The translations under genes and the position numbers were made by a program. From the NCBI GenBank assembly GCA_035559315.1, contig DATMBJ010000115.1, positions 1 to 16,880 of the forward strand: DNA of 16,880 bases, in the 5' to 3' direction. The notes beneath the pieces were generated by a model that made no database searches, had not been told where the DNA came from, and saw nothing but the letters and a program-made list of their open reading frames with translations. Below are positions 5,522 through 12,110 of this stretch, one piece after another (the stretch's first letter is position 1; every line of letters starts with the position of its first letter). The stretch comes from DATLZM01 sp035559315. GTDB lineage: Bacteria; Actinomycetota; UBA4738; HRBIN12.

Positions 5522-6628
5522 TCACGGCAGGGTCCCGCTCGTGTGGCACGTGATGCAGAGCGCGTCCGGGTAGTTGACCAGGAACTCGCCCAGCGTCGAC
5601 GTGTGCGGGAAGTCCGCCGAGCTCCCGTCGGCCGGGTTCCCGTGGCACGCGGTGCAGCCCGTCGGGTGGTTGTGGTACGTGCCGCCGGCCGCCACGTCGA
5701 TCCGCGACGGGTGGCAGGTGCCGCACCACTTCGCGCCGTCGTGGTCGTACCGGTCCACCCCCCAGCTCTTCACCTGCGCGTAGGTGTGGTTCGGGTAGGC
5801 GGAGAGCAGCTTGTACCCGTAGAGGGAGACGAGCTGGCCCTCCGAGTCCTTCACCTGCGCCGGCACGCAGTTCGTGTTGCCGGCGTCGCACACCTCCCAG
5901 CCGCTCGCGCCAAGGTGGAGGTACTTCCTCGCCCACACGCCCGTGGTCGGGTTCTTCCACCAGATCTGGGTGCCCTCCTTCCAGTCGACGACGGCCTGCG
6001 TCGCCCAGGTGCCGTCGGTGCTGGTCACGACCTTCCGGGTGTTCACGGCCTGGCCGTATTCCCCGTGGGGCGTGTGGCAGCTCCCGCAGTACAGGCCGCC
6101 CCCGGTGTCGGAGGCGGTGCCGGGGCCGGCGGGCGTCGTCGAGTTGCTGGGCGGCGGACCTCCCAGCCTCCACCCGCCGTAGGTCCAGCCCGCCTCGGTG
6201 ATCGTGATGCCCGTCTCCCCGGGGGGCGACGTCGAGCCGATGTCGTGCTCGGCCTGGGGCGTGGTCACGTCGTAGGCGGACCGGGCCGCGGCGGTCCCGA
6301 CCGTACCCGGGCCGATGGGGTCGCGCGTGCCCGTGGCGGCGGACCCGAACAGGGAGTGGCAGGTGGCGCAGGTCGCCGTCACGCTCGCCTTCCAGAGCAA
6401 GGCGTACTCGCCGGGCGCCTTGTGCACCTCGTGGCACTGCATGCAGAAGTTCGTGGTGGAGGAGTACCCGCCGTGGGGCGACACGTCCGACCCCACCGGG
6501 TCACCCACCTTCGGCGGCGTCGGCCCGTCCTGCCCGGTCGTGGCCCACGCGGCCTCCCCGAGGGCGAACACGAGGATCCCGGCGATGGCGACGGCCATGG
6601 CCACCCGCGAGGGTCCGCTGGCGCGCAT
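5522..6628 (-). CDS. Secreted six-heme c-type cytochrome
   Basis: A 368-residue exported protein. A signal peptide (hydrophobic core about 9-24) ends at A-W-A, with cleavage predicted after residue 29. Six CxxCH heme sites start at C62 (CMQCH), C87 (CATCH), C181 (CGSCH), C302 (CGTCH), C325 (CTACH) and C358 (CITCH). The first and third continue as CxxCHxxH, the doubled-CxxCH style. Many extra His residues (52, 69, 128, 188, 281, 296, 319, 321, 342) could be distal ligands. A segment at 195-290 without heme sites contains CDAGNTNC (C247, C254), a possible disulfide. A role in extracytoplasmic electron transfer is expected; the partner is unknown. The start at ATG 6628 follows a nearly ideal ribosome binding site. 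The Ccm genes in the window can mature it. I see no membrane anchor after the signal peptide and no known enzymatic motif. Confidence 0.95.
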   Translation of the reverse strand: MRASGPSRVAMAVAIAGILVFALGEAAWATTGQDGPTPPKVGDPVGSDVSPHGGYSSTTNFCMQCHEVHKAPGEYALLWKASVTATCATCHSLFGSAATGTRDPIGPGTVGTAAARSAYDVTTPQAEHDIGSTSPPGETGITITEAGWTYGGWRLGGPPPSNSTTPAGPGTASDTGGGLYCGSCHTPHGEYGQAVNTRKVVTSTDGTWATQAVVDWKEGTQIWWKNPTTGVWARKYLHLGASGWEVCDAGNTNCVPAQVKDSEGQLVSLYGYKLLSAYPNHTYAQVKSWGVDRYDHDGAKWCGTCHPSRIDVAAGGTYHNHPTGCTACHGNPADGSSADFPHTSTLGEFLVNYPDALCITCHTSGTLP

Positions 6629-6629
6629 T

Positions 6630-6642
6630 GATCACCTCCTTT
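6630..6642 (-). promoter_or_regulatory. Exceptionally strong ribosome binding site of the cytochrome gene
   Basis: The minus strand reads AAGGAGGTGATCA directly before ATG 6628. AAGGAGGTGATC is complementary to about 12 bases of the canonical 16S rRNA 3' tail, far beyond the usual 4-6. It fixes the start codon and suggests high expression of the cytochrome. Confidence 0.85.
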
Positions 6643-6713
6643 CCTCGTGTCTCCCGATGTCCTCTCTCATCCTCGAGCCTCCGGTTGTCATCTCGGATGC
6701 TCGGATCGACCCG

Positions 6714-6742
6714 ACCGTAGGGCGTCGCGGATGGCCGGCCAA
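6714..6742 (-). promoter_or_regulatory. Candidate promoter of the cytochrome gene
   Basis: On the minus strand TTGGCC (6742 to 6737) and TACGGT (6719 to 6714) are separated by exactly 17 nt. TTGGCC matches 4 of 6 bases of TTGACA; TACGGT keeps the T-A-n-n-n-T frame. Transcription would begin near 6707, leaving a leader of about 80 nt before ATG 6628. It is the best -35/-10 pair I find in the window, but only a consensus match. Confidence 0.4.
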
Positions 6743-6749
6743 CGGCCGG
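6735..6749 (-). terminator. Candidate hairpin downstream of the radical SAM gene
   Basis: CCGGCC and GGCCGG pair around a 3-nt loop, about 55-70 nt after the radical SAM stop codon at 6804. There is no U-tract. It overlaps the possible -35 box of the cytochrome promoter, so it might instead be an operator or chance GC symmetry. Confidence 0.25.
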
Positions 6750-6803
6750 AGGACCCGGGCCTTCCGGGACCTTCCGGGGGCGGAACCGGAGCAAACGGGT
6801 CTG

Positions 6804-7937
6804 CTATCTCCCGTGGGAAACGAGGTCCGGCGCGTAGGCGCAGGCCGGGTCCTCGCCCAGCGGGTCGCCGGAGGCTGCGAAGGCCCGCGCCCGGGAGCCC
6901 CCGCAGACGTCGCCGAAGGGGCAGACCCCGCACCGACCGGAGAACCGCGCCTCGCGGATGGCGCGCAGGAGCGGGTGGGAGCGGTAGATCTCGACCAGGC
7001 TCGCCTCCCGGACGTTCCCCAGACGCACCGGGAGGAAGCCCGCCGGGTAGACGTCGCCGTCGTGGGCGACGAACAGGATGCCCTTGCCGTCCCGGGTCCC
7101 CACGCTCGAGGCCCGCGGGGGGCCGGGCTCGCCGAGCCGCTCCCGGAGCCGCCCCGCGAGCCGCCGGTACAGCGCCCCGAGCCCGAAGGCCTCCGCGGGA
7201 TCGGCGCCGGGTGGGAGCTCCTTCCTCCACGCCACGACCCGTCGGAAGAAGGGGGCCTCGACGGTCCGGACGATGAAGCCGTAGCCGGAAGCCTCGTGGA
7301 GGAAGTGGGCGACGTCCTCGTTCTCCGCCGGCGAGAGCTCCTCGAGCTCCGCGCCCCGGCCCACCCGGATCAGGAAGAACACCTCCCAGATGTGAGCGCC
7401 CCAGGAGGAGACGAGGGCGGCCACGTCGGCGAGCTCGAGGACGTTCCGCCGCATCACGGTGGTGTTGATCTGCACGGTGTGGCCCTCGCGGACCAGGAGC
7501 CGCACCGCCTCCTCGGTCGCCCGGAAGTGGCCGGGGACCCCCCGGATCCCCTCGTGGGTCTCGGGCCGTGCCCCGTCGAGGCTGATCGAGACGGTCTTCG
7601 CGCCCACCTCCCGCATCCGGCGGACCGCGGCCGGGGTGAGGAGCGGCGTCACCGAGGGCGCGAACCCGATCGGCACCCCCAGGTCGCGGGCGTGCTCCGC
7701 GAGGTCGAAGAGGTCGGCCCGCATGAACGGATCGCCGCCGGTGAAGATCAGCACGGGCGGGCGCGGGGTGAAGGAGCGCGCGTCCTCGATCAGCCGCTTC
7801 CCCTCCTCCGTGGAGAGCTGCCCGGGGAGCGGCTCGGGGATGGCCTCGGCGCGGCAGTGCCGGCAGGCGAGCCGGCAGGCCTTCGTGGTCTCCCAGAACA
7901 GCAGGATCGGAGCCTGTTCGAAGTTCACCGGCGACAT
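6804..7937 (-). CDS. Radical SAM/SPASM protein, TIGR04053 (BA_1875)-like
   Basis: A 377-residue radical SAM enzyme. The SAM-cluster motif C21-x3-C25-x2-C28 lies in ETTKACRLACRHCRAEA, with the GGDPF glycine motif after LIFT and SISLDGARPETHEGIRG further on. The C-terminal SPASM-like segment has C336, C339, C345 and C366, enough for one auxiliary cluster; the Cys often found after GDVYP is absent (GDVYPAGF). FEQAPILLFWETTKACRLACRHC resembles the TIGR04053 family, whose substrate is not established to my knowledge. NirJ/AhbD-type heme-modifying enzymes share this architecture, so a tetrapyrrole role is possible given the neighbours. The start at ATG 7937 has GGAGGGAGG upstream; a GTG at 7967 overlaps the preceding gene. 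It is last in the tlpA-feoB-feoA operon. Confidence 0.9.
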   Translation of the reverse strand: MSPVNFEQAPILLFWETTKACRLACRHCRAEAIPEPLPGQLSTEEGKRLIEDARSFTPRPPVLIFTGGDPFMRADLFDLAEHARDLGVPIGFAPSVTPLLTPAAVRRMREVGAKTVSISLDGARPETHEGIRGVPGHFRATEEAVRLLVREGHTVQINTTVMRRNVLELADVAALVSSWGAHIWEVFFLIRVGRGAELEELSPAENEDVAHFLHEASGYGFIVRTVEAPFFRRVVAWRKELPPGADPAEAFGLGALYRRLAGRLRERLGEPGPPRASSVGTRDGKGILFVAHDGDVYPAGFLPVRLGNVREASLVEIYRSHPLLRAIREARFSGRCGVCPFGDVCGGSRARAFAASGDPLGEDPACAYAPDLVSHGR

Positions 7938-7959
7938 CGCGCGCCCTCCCTCCTCCCCC

Positions 7960-8286
7960 TCACGCACCGAGCCCCGTCACGAACGCTGCCACCGCGGCCG
8001 CGGCCGCGGCCAGGTAGGCGGCGCCCGCCAGCCTGCTCCCGGGCCCCTCGACCGACCTGGCGACGACCACGGCCGCGAGCCCCGCCGAGGGGACCAGGAC
8101 GTGGACCAGGCTCACCCGCGCCGCCCCGGTGAGCAGGAACATCCCCGACGCGACCTGGAGCGCGAGGGTCCCCAGGGCCCACCGGGCGACGGCCGGCTCG
8201 GCCCCGTCCCGCCGGAGCGAGGCGAGGCCGGCGGCCGCGCACAGCACCACCACCGCCGTCCCCAGGAGCAGGTGGAGGAGGATCAC
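7960..8286 (-). CDS. Four-helix membrane protein, similar in pattern to half of heme A synthase
   Basis: A 108-residue protein made almost wholly of four hydrophobic helices (about 1-24, 34-53, 58-77, 84-106). H5 lies at the start of helix 1 and H62 in helix 3, 57 residues apart. The block LALQVASGMFLLTG, then SLVHVLVPSAGL, resembles a CtaA/Cox15 half, where paired His about 62 residues apart bind heme. A membrane heme-binding or heme-handling role is therefore possible, but this is pattern inference without a search; it could be an unrelated small membrane protein. The GTG start at 8286 overlaps the stop of the 220-residue gene (GTGA), and the radical SAM gene starts 22 nt after its stop, so it sits firmly in the Feo operon. 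Confidence 0.75.
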   Translation of the reverse strand: MILLHLLLGTAVVVLCAAAGLASLRRDGAEPAVARWALGTLALQVASGMFLLTGAARVSLVHVLVPSAGLAAVVVARSVEGPGSRLAGAAYLAAAAAAVAAFVTGLGA

Positions 8287-8945
8287 CCCGCCACCTCCAG
8301 GAGCTCCGCGAGCGCCCGCTCCGCGACGGCCTCATCCGCCGACAGCCACCAGACGGCGGGGCCGCGGGCGAAGAAGTAGTGGACCTGGCCCATCCCCTCG
8401 GTCGCCCACACGCCCCGCTCCCCCGCGACCGCGCTCGGCGCGGAGAACGGCGAGCCGCCCCCCGCGATCCCGCGCGCCATCCGCTCCACCAGCGCCCTCG
8501 CCGCCCGCGGATGGTCCGAGCGGGACATCCACACCGTCGCCCGCCCCCCGGCGTACTCGGCGATCTCCGCCGTGACCACCGGGAGGCGGCGGCCGTGGAG
8601 CGCCTCCACCGACCGCACCGCCTCCGCGCCCGTCACCACGGCGGTCCGTCGGAGCCCCGCCAGGGAGGCGGGGAGCGCCGTGGTCGCGGCACCGGCGAGC
8701 CCGGGGCCGCCCGCGTCGACGTGGGCCGTCGCGCTCCCCGGCGCGGCCGCCCCTCGCAGCCACCACGCCCCCGCGAACGACACCGCGGCGAGGACGAGGA
8801 GGAGCGCCGCCACCCCCCGGACCCCGGTCCGACCCGGGACGCCCTCGTCCGTCCGGCCCCGCCGGAGGAGGTACGCGGCGCCCAACGCGAGCGGGGACAG
8901 GCCGATCACCGCCACCCCCACGAGGAACAGCGTCAGGTCGTGCAC
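8283..8945 (-). CDS. Two-helix membrane protein with extracytoplasmic domain, unknown function
   Basis: A 220-residue protein I do not recognise. Helix 1 covers about 3-27, a short basic loop follows (LLRRGRTDEG), and helix 2 covers about 45-63; a Gly/Ala-rich linker leads to an alpha/beta domain at about 92-219. Within it, VVTAEIAEYAGGRATVWMSRSDHPRAARALVE and GVWATEGMGQVHYFFARGPAVWWLSAD alternate strands and helices. There is no cysteine or obvious catalytic set; His at 117, 145 and 189 are the only candidate ligands. The GTG start at 8945 has GGAGGAGGGGG upstream and overlaps the feoA end by 13 nt; its stop overlaps the next gene. The position directly after feoA suggests an accessory role in iron uptake or export of a product to the outside, which is inference only. 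Confidence 0.78.
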   Translation of the reverse strand: MHDLTLFLVGVAVIGLSPLALGAAYLLRRGRTDEGVPGRTGVRGVAALLLVLAAVSFAGAWWLRGAAAPGSATAHVDAGGPGLAGAATTALPASLAGLRRTAVVTGAEAVRSVEALHGRRLPVVTAEIAEYAGGRATVWMSRSDHPRAARALVERMARGIAGGGSPFSAPSAVAGERGVWATEGMGQVHYFFARGPAVWWLSADEAVAERALAELLEVAG

Positions 8946-9385
8946 GGGTCCCCCTCCTCCGGCCGGACCCGGATCCCGCGCACGATGTCCTCGGCGAGCG
9001 CGAGCTCGGTCTCCCCGATCCGCAGGACCGGGACCGGGCGTCGCTGGACCAGCCGGACCGCGGTGCCCTCCGCGAGGCCGAAGGCCGAGAGGCGCGACCG
9101 GCGCTCGACGGAGAGCCCTTCGAGCCCCACGACCCGGACCGTCGCCCCCGCCTGGACGTGGGCGAGGGGCACCCCGTCGGCCGGCCGCGTCCCCGGGGCG
9201 CGCGCCCCCCGCCGGCCCGGCCACAGCCGGCCAAGGCCCCGGGCCAGGACGCTCCGGGAGGCGTCCACGGCCTGGAACCCGCAGTTCGGACAGCAGATCA
9301 GGCTGCACCTCGGCCCGAGGGGGCACTCGGCGTGACAGGCGAGCCGCTCGGGGTCGAAGCCGTGGCCGCAGAGCTCGCACCGCAC
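8933..9385 (-). CDS. feoA: FeoA-domain protein with N-terminal eight-cysteine metal-binding segment
   Basis: A 150-residue protein. Residues 1-37 carry C3, C6, C17, C21, C27, C31, C32 and C35 plus H18, in CxxCG, CHxxC and CCPNCG blocks, a zinc-ribbon-like module able to hold two metals. After a basic linker, about 70-147 is an SH3-like FeoA domain: VQAGATVRVVGLEGL, RRSRLSAFGLAEGTAVRLVQRRPVPVLRIGETELALAEDIVRGIRV. FeoA partners FeoB in ferrous iron uptake. The gene starts with GTG at 9385, directly after the TAG of feoB, so feoB precedes feoA, opposite to many Feo operons. The Cys segment could sense iron or redox state or dock to FeoB. The FeoA assignment is firm; the role of the ribbon is inference. 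Confidence 0.9.
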   Translation of the reverse strand: MRCELCGHGFDPERLACHAECPLGPRCSLICCPNCGFQAVDASRSVLARGLGRLWPGRRGARAPGTRPADGVPLAHVQAGATVRVVGLEGLSVERRSRLSAFGLAEGTAVRLVQRRPVPVLRIGETELALAEDIVRGIRVRPEEGDPCTT

Positions 9386-11347
9386 CTACCCCACCCCCAG
9401 GCCCGAGGCCGCGAGGCCCAGCCGGACCAGGCCCCCGACCAGGAACGCGAACGGGAACACGAACGCGGCCACCGCCGCGGCCGTGCGCCGGCCGTGCTCC
9501 TTCACGATCATGAGGAGGTTGGCCACGCACGGGACGAACAGGGTGATCACCACCAGGCTCACGAGCACCTGGTCCGGCGAGAGCTGCCCGGCCCGGGCCA
9601 GCGAGAAGAGCCCGGCGGCCCCGTAGTCCCTGCGGAGGAAGCCCACGAGGAACGCGCCGGTCGCCCGGGCCGGGAGGCCGAGCCAGCCCACGACCAGGGG
9701 CGAGAGCGCCCGCTCGATCGCCGCGAGGAGCCCGGCCCGGTCCAGCGCGAACAGCGCCGCGGTGCCGAGGACGAAGACCGGGACCACCTCCTTGCCGTAC
9801 CACTCGAGCCGCGCCGCGGTCTTGAGCGCGATGTTCCGGAGGGAGGGGACCCGCATCGGCGGCAGCTCCACGATGAAGTCCGAGCGCGGCCCGGGGATCA
9901 GACGCGCGGAGAGGCGGCCGACCGCGAGCAGCGTCCCCGCCACCACCCCGCCCCAGACCGCGAGACCCGCCGGCCCGGTCCGGGAGATCATCCCCAGGAT
10001 CACGCCGAGCTGGGCCGAGCAGGGGACGGCCAGCGCGAGCAGGAGGGTCACCTGCACCCGGTCCCTCCGGCTGTCGAGCGTCCGGGTCGTCAGGGTGGCC
10101 ATCGTGTCGCAGCCCAGGCCGAGGACCATCGGGATCACCGCCCGGCCGTTCAGCCCCATCAGCCGGAACGCCCGGTCGAGCATCGCCGCGAGGCGGGGGA
10201 GGTAGCCCGAGTCCTCGAGGACCCCGAACGCCAGGAAGAACGTGGTCACGATGGGCAGGACGATCGCGACGGCGTAGGTGAGCGCCATCGTCACCAGGCC
10301 GTAGGGACCGACCAGGAAGTCCCGCACGAGGGGCACCGACCGGAGCAGGGAGCCCACGAGCCGCCTGGCGAGCGGGTTCACCACCGCTCCGAAGAGCCCG
10401 TCCTCGAGCAGGCCCACGAGCCACCCGGCGCCCAGGACCCCGACGAACAGGAACAGGCTCGCGAGCACGGCCGCGAGGATCGGCCAGCCCGCCACCGGGT
10501 GGCTGGCCAGGCGGGCGAGGGCCTCCCCCGGCAGCGGCCGGGCCGGCCCGCTCCGCACCACCCGTTCCAGCACCGCGTCGGCCTCCGCGAGGCGGGCCCT
10601 GGCCACCGCGACCGCCAGGGGCTCTCCCAGCCGGGCCTCGGCCTCCGCCCGGGCCCGGCGGACCGCGGCCCGCTCCCGGGTCCCGAGCGGCACCGGGCCC
10701 GCGTCCTCCCCGGCGGCGAGCACCAGGAGGGCGAGGGCGCGCGGGGCGAGCCCGGTCCTCGGCAGCAGGCGTTCGACGCGGGCCACCGCCTCCTCGACCG
10801 CGGGGTGGTAGCGGATCCTTCGTCGCGCGGGCCGCGCCTCCCCGAGGCGCGCGACGAGGTCCGGCACGCCCTCTCCCCGAACCGCCACCGTCGGGACCAC
10901 CGGGACCCCCAGGAGCTCCGAGAGGGCCGGGGCGTCGACCACGATCCCCCGAGACGCCGCCTCGTCGGCCATGTTCAGGGCCAGGACGAACGGCAGGCCG
11001 GCCTCGGCCAGCTCCAGGCTGAGCTGCAGGCCCCGGCGGAGGTTCTTCGCGTCGGCGACCTGCACGACCGTCGCCCGCTCCCCGCGGAGCAGCAGGTCCA
11101 GCGTGACCCGCTCGTCGTCGGTGCGCGCGACCAGGCTGTGGAGCCCCGGGGTGTCCACGAGGGTCCCGGCGCCGTCCCCGTCCAGGGTCCCGCGGGTCAC
11201 CTCGACCGTGGTGCCCGGGTGGTTCGAGACCGTGACGTAGCGACCGGCCAGGCGACCGAACAGGGCCGACTTCCCGACGTTCGGGTGCCCGACCAGGACG
11301 ACCTGCCGTCCCCCGCCCGGCTCCTCGGACCGCCCGTGGCAGTTCAC
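9386..11347 (-). CDS. feoB: FeoB ferrous iron transporter, divergent motif class
   Basis: A 653-residue GTPase-permease, shorter than the 773 residues of E. coli FeoB. The cytosolic G domain shows G1 GHPNVGKS (20-27), G3 DTPG (65-68), G4 NMAD (125-128) and a weak G5 (VAV near 154). A helical linker to about 280 precedes the membrane part: FLFVGVLGAGWLVGLLEDG and FLAFGVLEDSGYLPRLAAMLDRAFRLMGLNGRAVIPMVLGLGC are clear FeoB blocks. The familiar GCNVPA gate is GCDTMA (412-417) and CSARLP is CSAQLG (443-448), followed by conserved TTRTLDSRRDR. These changes recur as a recognisable FeoB variant in my memory of anaerobes, but I cannot verify this here. The GTG start at 11347 has GGGGAGG upstream; tlpA ends 13 nt before. 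It should import Fe(II) across the cytoplasmic membrane. Confidence 0.93.
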   Translation of the reverse strand: MNCHGRSEEPGGGRQVVLVGHPNVGKSALFGRLAGRYVTVSNHPGTTVEVTRGTLDGDGAGTLVDTPGLHSLVARTDDERVTLDLLLRGERATVVQVADAKNLRRGLQLSLELAEAGLPFVLALNMADEAASRGIVVDAPALSELLGVPVVPTVAVRGEGVPDLVARLGEARPARRRIRYHPAVEEAVARVERLLPRTGLAPRALALLVLAAGEDAGPVPLGTRERAAVRRARAEAEARLGEPLAVAVARARLAEADAVLERVVRSGPARPLPGEALARLASHPVAGWPILAAVLASLFLFVGVLGAGWLVGLLEDGLFGAVVNPLARRLVGSLLRSVPLVRDFLVGPYGLVTMALTYAVAIVLPIVTTFFLAFGVLEDSGYLPRLAAMLDRAFRLMGLNGRAVIPMVLGLGCDTMATLTTRTLDSRRDRVQVTLLLALAVPCSAQLGVILGMISRTGPAGLAVWGGVVAGTLLAVGRLSARLIPGPRSDFIVELPPMRVPSLRNIALKTAARLEWYGKEVVPVFVLGTAALFALDRAGLLAAIERALSPLVVGWLGLPARATGAFLVGFLRRDYGAAGLFSLARAGQLSPDQVLVSLVVITLFVPCVANLLMIVKEHGRRTAAAVAAFVFPFAFLVGGLVRLGLAASGLGVG

Positions 11348-11360
11348 GGCCCCTCCCCGG

Positions 11361-12014
11361 TCAGCCCTCGACGAGCGAGGCGACGTAGGCGTCGAGCGTG
11401 GCGGCGTCCAGGGGGCCCACGTACTTCGCCACGATCCTGCCGCGGGCGTCGATGAAGAACGTCTCGGGGAACCCGAGGACGCCGTAGATGGCCATCACGC
11501 GGCCGGTCTCATCGACCACGCTCCGGTAGCCGATCCCGTAGCGCCGCTGGAACGCGATCGCGCCGCTCCGCGAGTCCTGGGCGTTGACCCCGAGGAACAC
11601 CACGCCCCGCGGCTCCCAGCGGCGCCAGGCCGCCGCCAGGACCGGCGCCTCCTCCTTGCACGGGCCGCACCAGGAGGCCCAGAAGTTCAAGACCACCGGT
11701 CGGCCGCGGAGCTCCGAGAGCGTGAGCGACCCTCTCCCCTCGAGGAGGGGCAGCGTGAAGTCGGGGGCGGGACGCCCCGACGGATCCGGGCCCAGCCGGT
11801 CGGGCGGGCGGACCTTGAGGGCGGCGCCGAGCACGCCGAGCAGGAGGCCGCCCGCCAGCACGGCGACGACGACCCCCCGGGCCCGCCCCCCGCGGCCCGC
11901 TCCGACGGGGCGCTCGGGAGCCGGGACCTCCTCCACGACGCCGGTCCCCGGATCCACCGCCGACCACCGTGGCACGGGCGCCTCCCCCGGGCACGCGGCA
12001 GGCGGCCCATCCAT
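11361..12014 (-). CDS. TlpA/CcmG-like membrane-anchored thioredoxin
   Basis: A 217-residue thioredoxin-fold protein with a Pro/Gly-rich cytosolic head, one membrane anchor (about 46-67) and an extracytoplasmic domain. The domain begins RPAPDFTLPLLEGRG, has VVLNFWASWCGPC with active site W115-C116-G-P-C119, then FLGVNAQDS and GFPETFFID with the cis-Pro at 183. This is the TlpA/ResA/CcmG family that reduces the CxxCH cysteines of apocytochrome c. The ATG start at 12014 lacks a good Shine-Dalgarno. The gene heads the Feo operon yet lies divergently beside ccmE, so it likely serves as CcmG for that system, with electrons perhaps from the CcdA-YHS transporter. The head of 45 residues is longer than in typical CcmG. 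Confidence 0.92.
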   Translation of the reverse strand: MDGPPAACPGEAPVPRWSAVDPGTGVVEEVPAPERPVGAGRGGRARGVVVAVLAGGLLLGVLGAALKVRPPDRLGPDPSGRPAPDFTLPLLEGRGSLTLSELRGRPVVLNFWASWCGPCKEEAPVLAAAWRRWEPRGVVFLGVNAQDSRSGAIAFQRRYGIGYRSVVDETGRVMAIYGVLGFPETFFIDARGRIVAKYVGPLDAATLDAYVASLVEG

Positions 12015-12110
12015 CGCGGGACCCCCGGCCCGTGGCGAGACCCGACAAGCGGACTATCCAGAGACGGAAGGGGAAGAGATCGGCCCCCCAGCGGACCGAA
12101 CGGAGCGTGG
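12015..12110. promoter_or_regulatory. Divergent control region between the tlpA-feo and ccm operons
   Basis: These 96 bp must hold the start signals of both operons unless they are read through from elsewhere. CCGACA (12042-12047) is a partial -35 match on + but no -10 follows at normal spacing; on -, TTGTCG (12048 to 12043) likewise lacks one. A purine-rich stretch occupies 12061-12080. No Fur or DtxR-type box is apparent. A shared regulatory region is inference from gene orientation. Confidence 0.4.

Noticed and set aside
5543..6631. A 362-codon + strand frame opposite the cytochrome
   Set aside because: It is Val/Arg/Gly-rich with no family signal, and the minus strand has six CxxCH motifs, a signal peptide and an excellent ribosome binding site.
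9158..11455. A 765-codon + strand frame opposite feoA and feoB
   Set aside because: It is an antisense shadow: the repetitive polar composition mirrors hydrophobic FeoB codons.
12015..12110. A Fur or DtxR/IdeR box controlling the Feo operon
   Set aside because: No AT-containing inverted repeat resembling either consensus is present.
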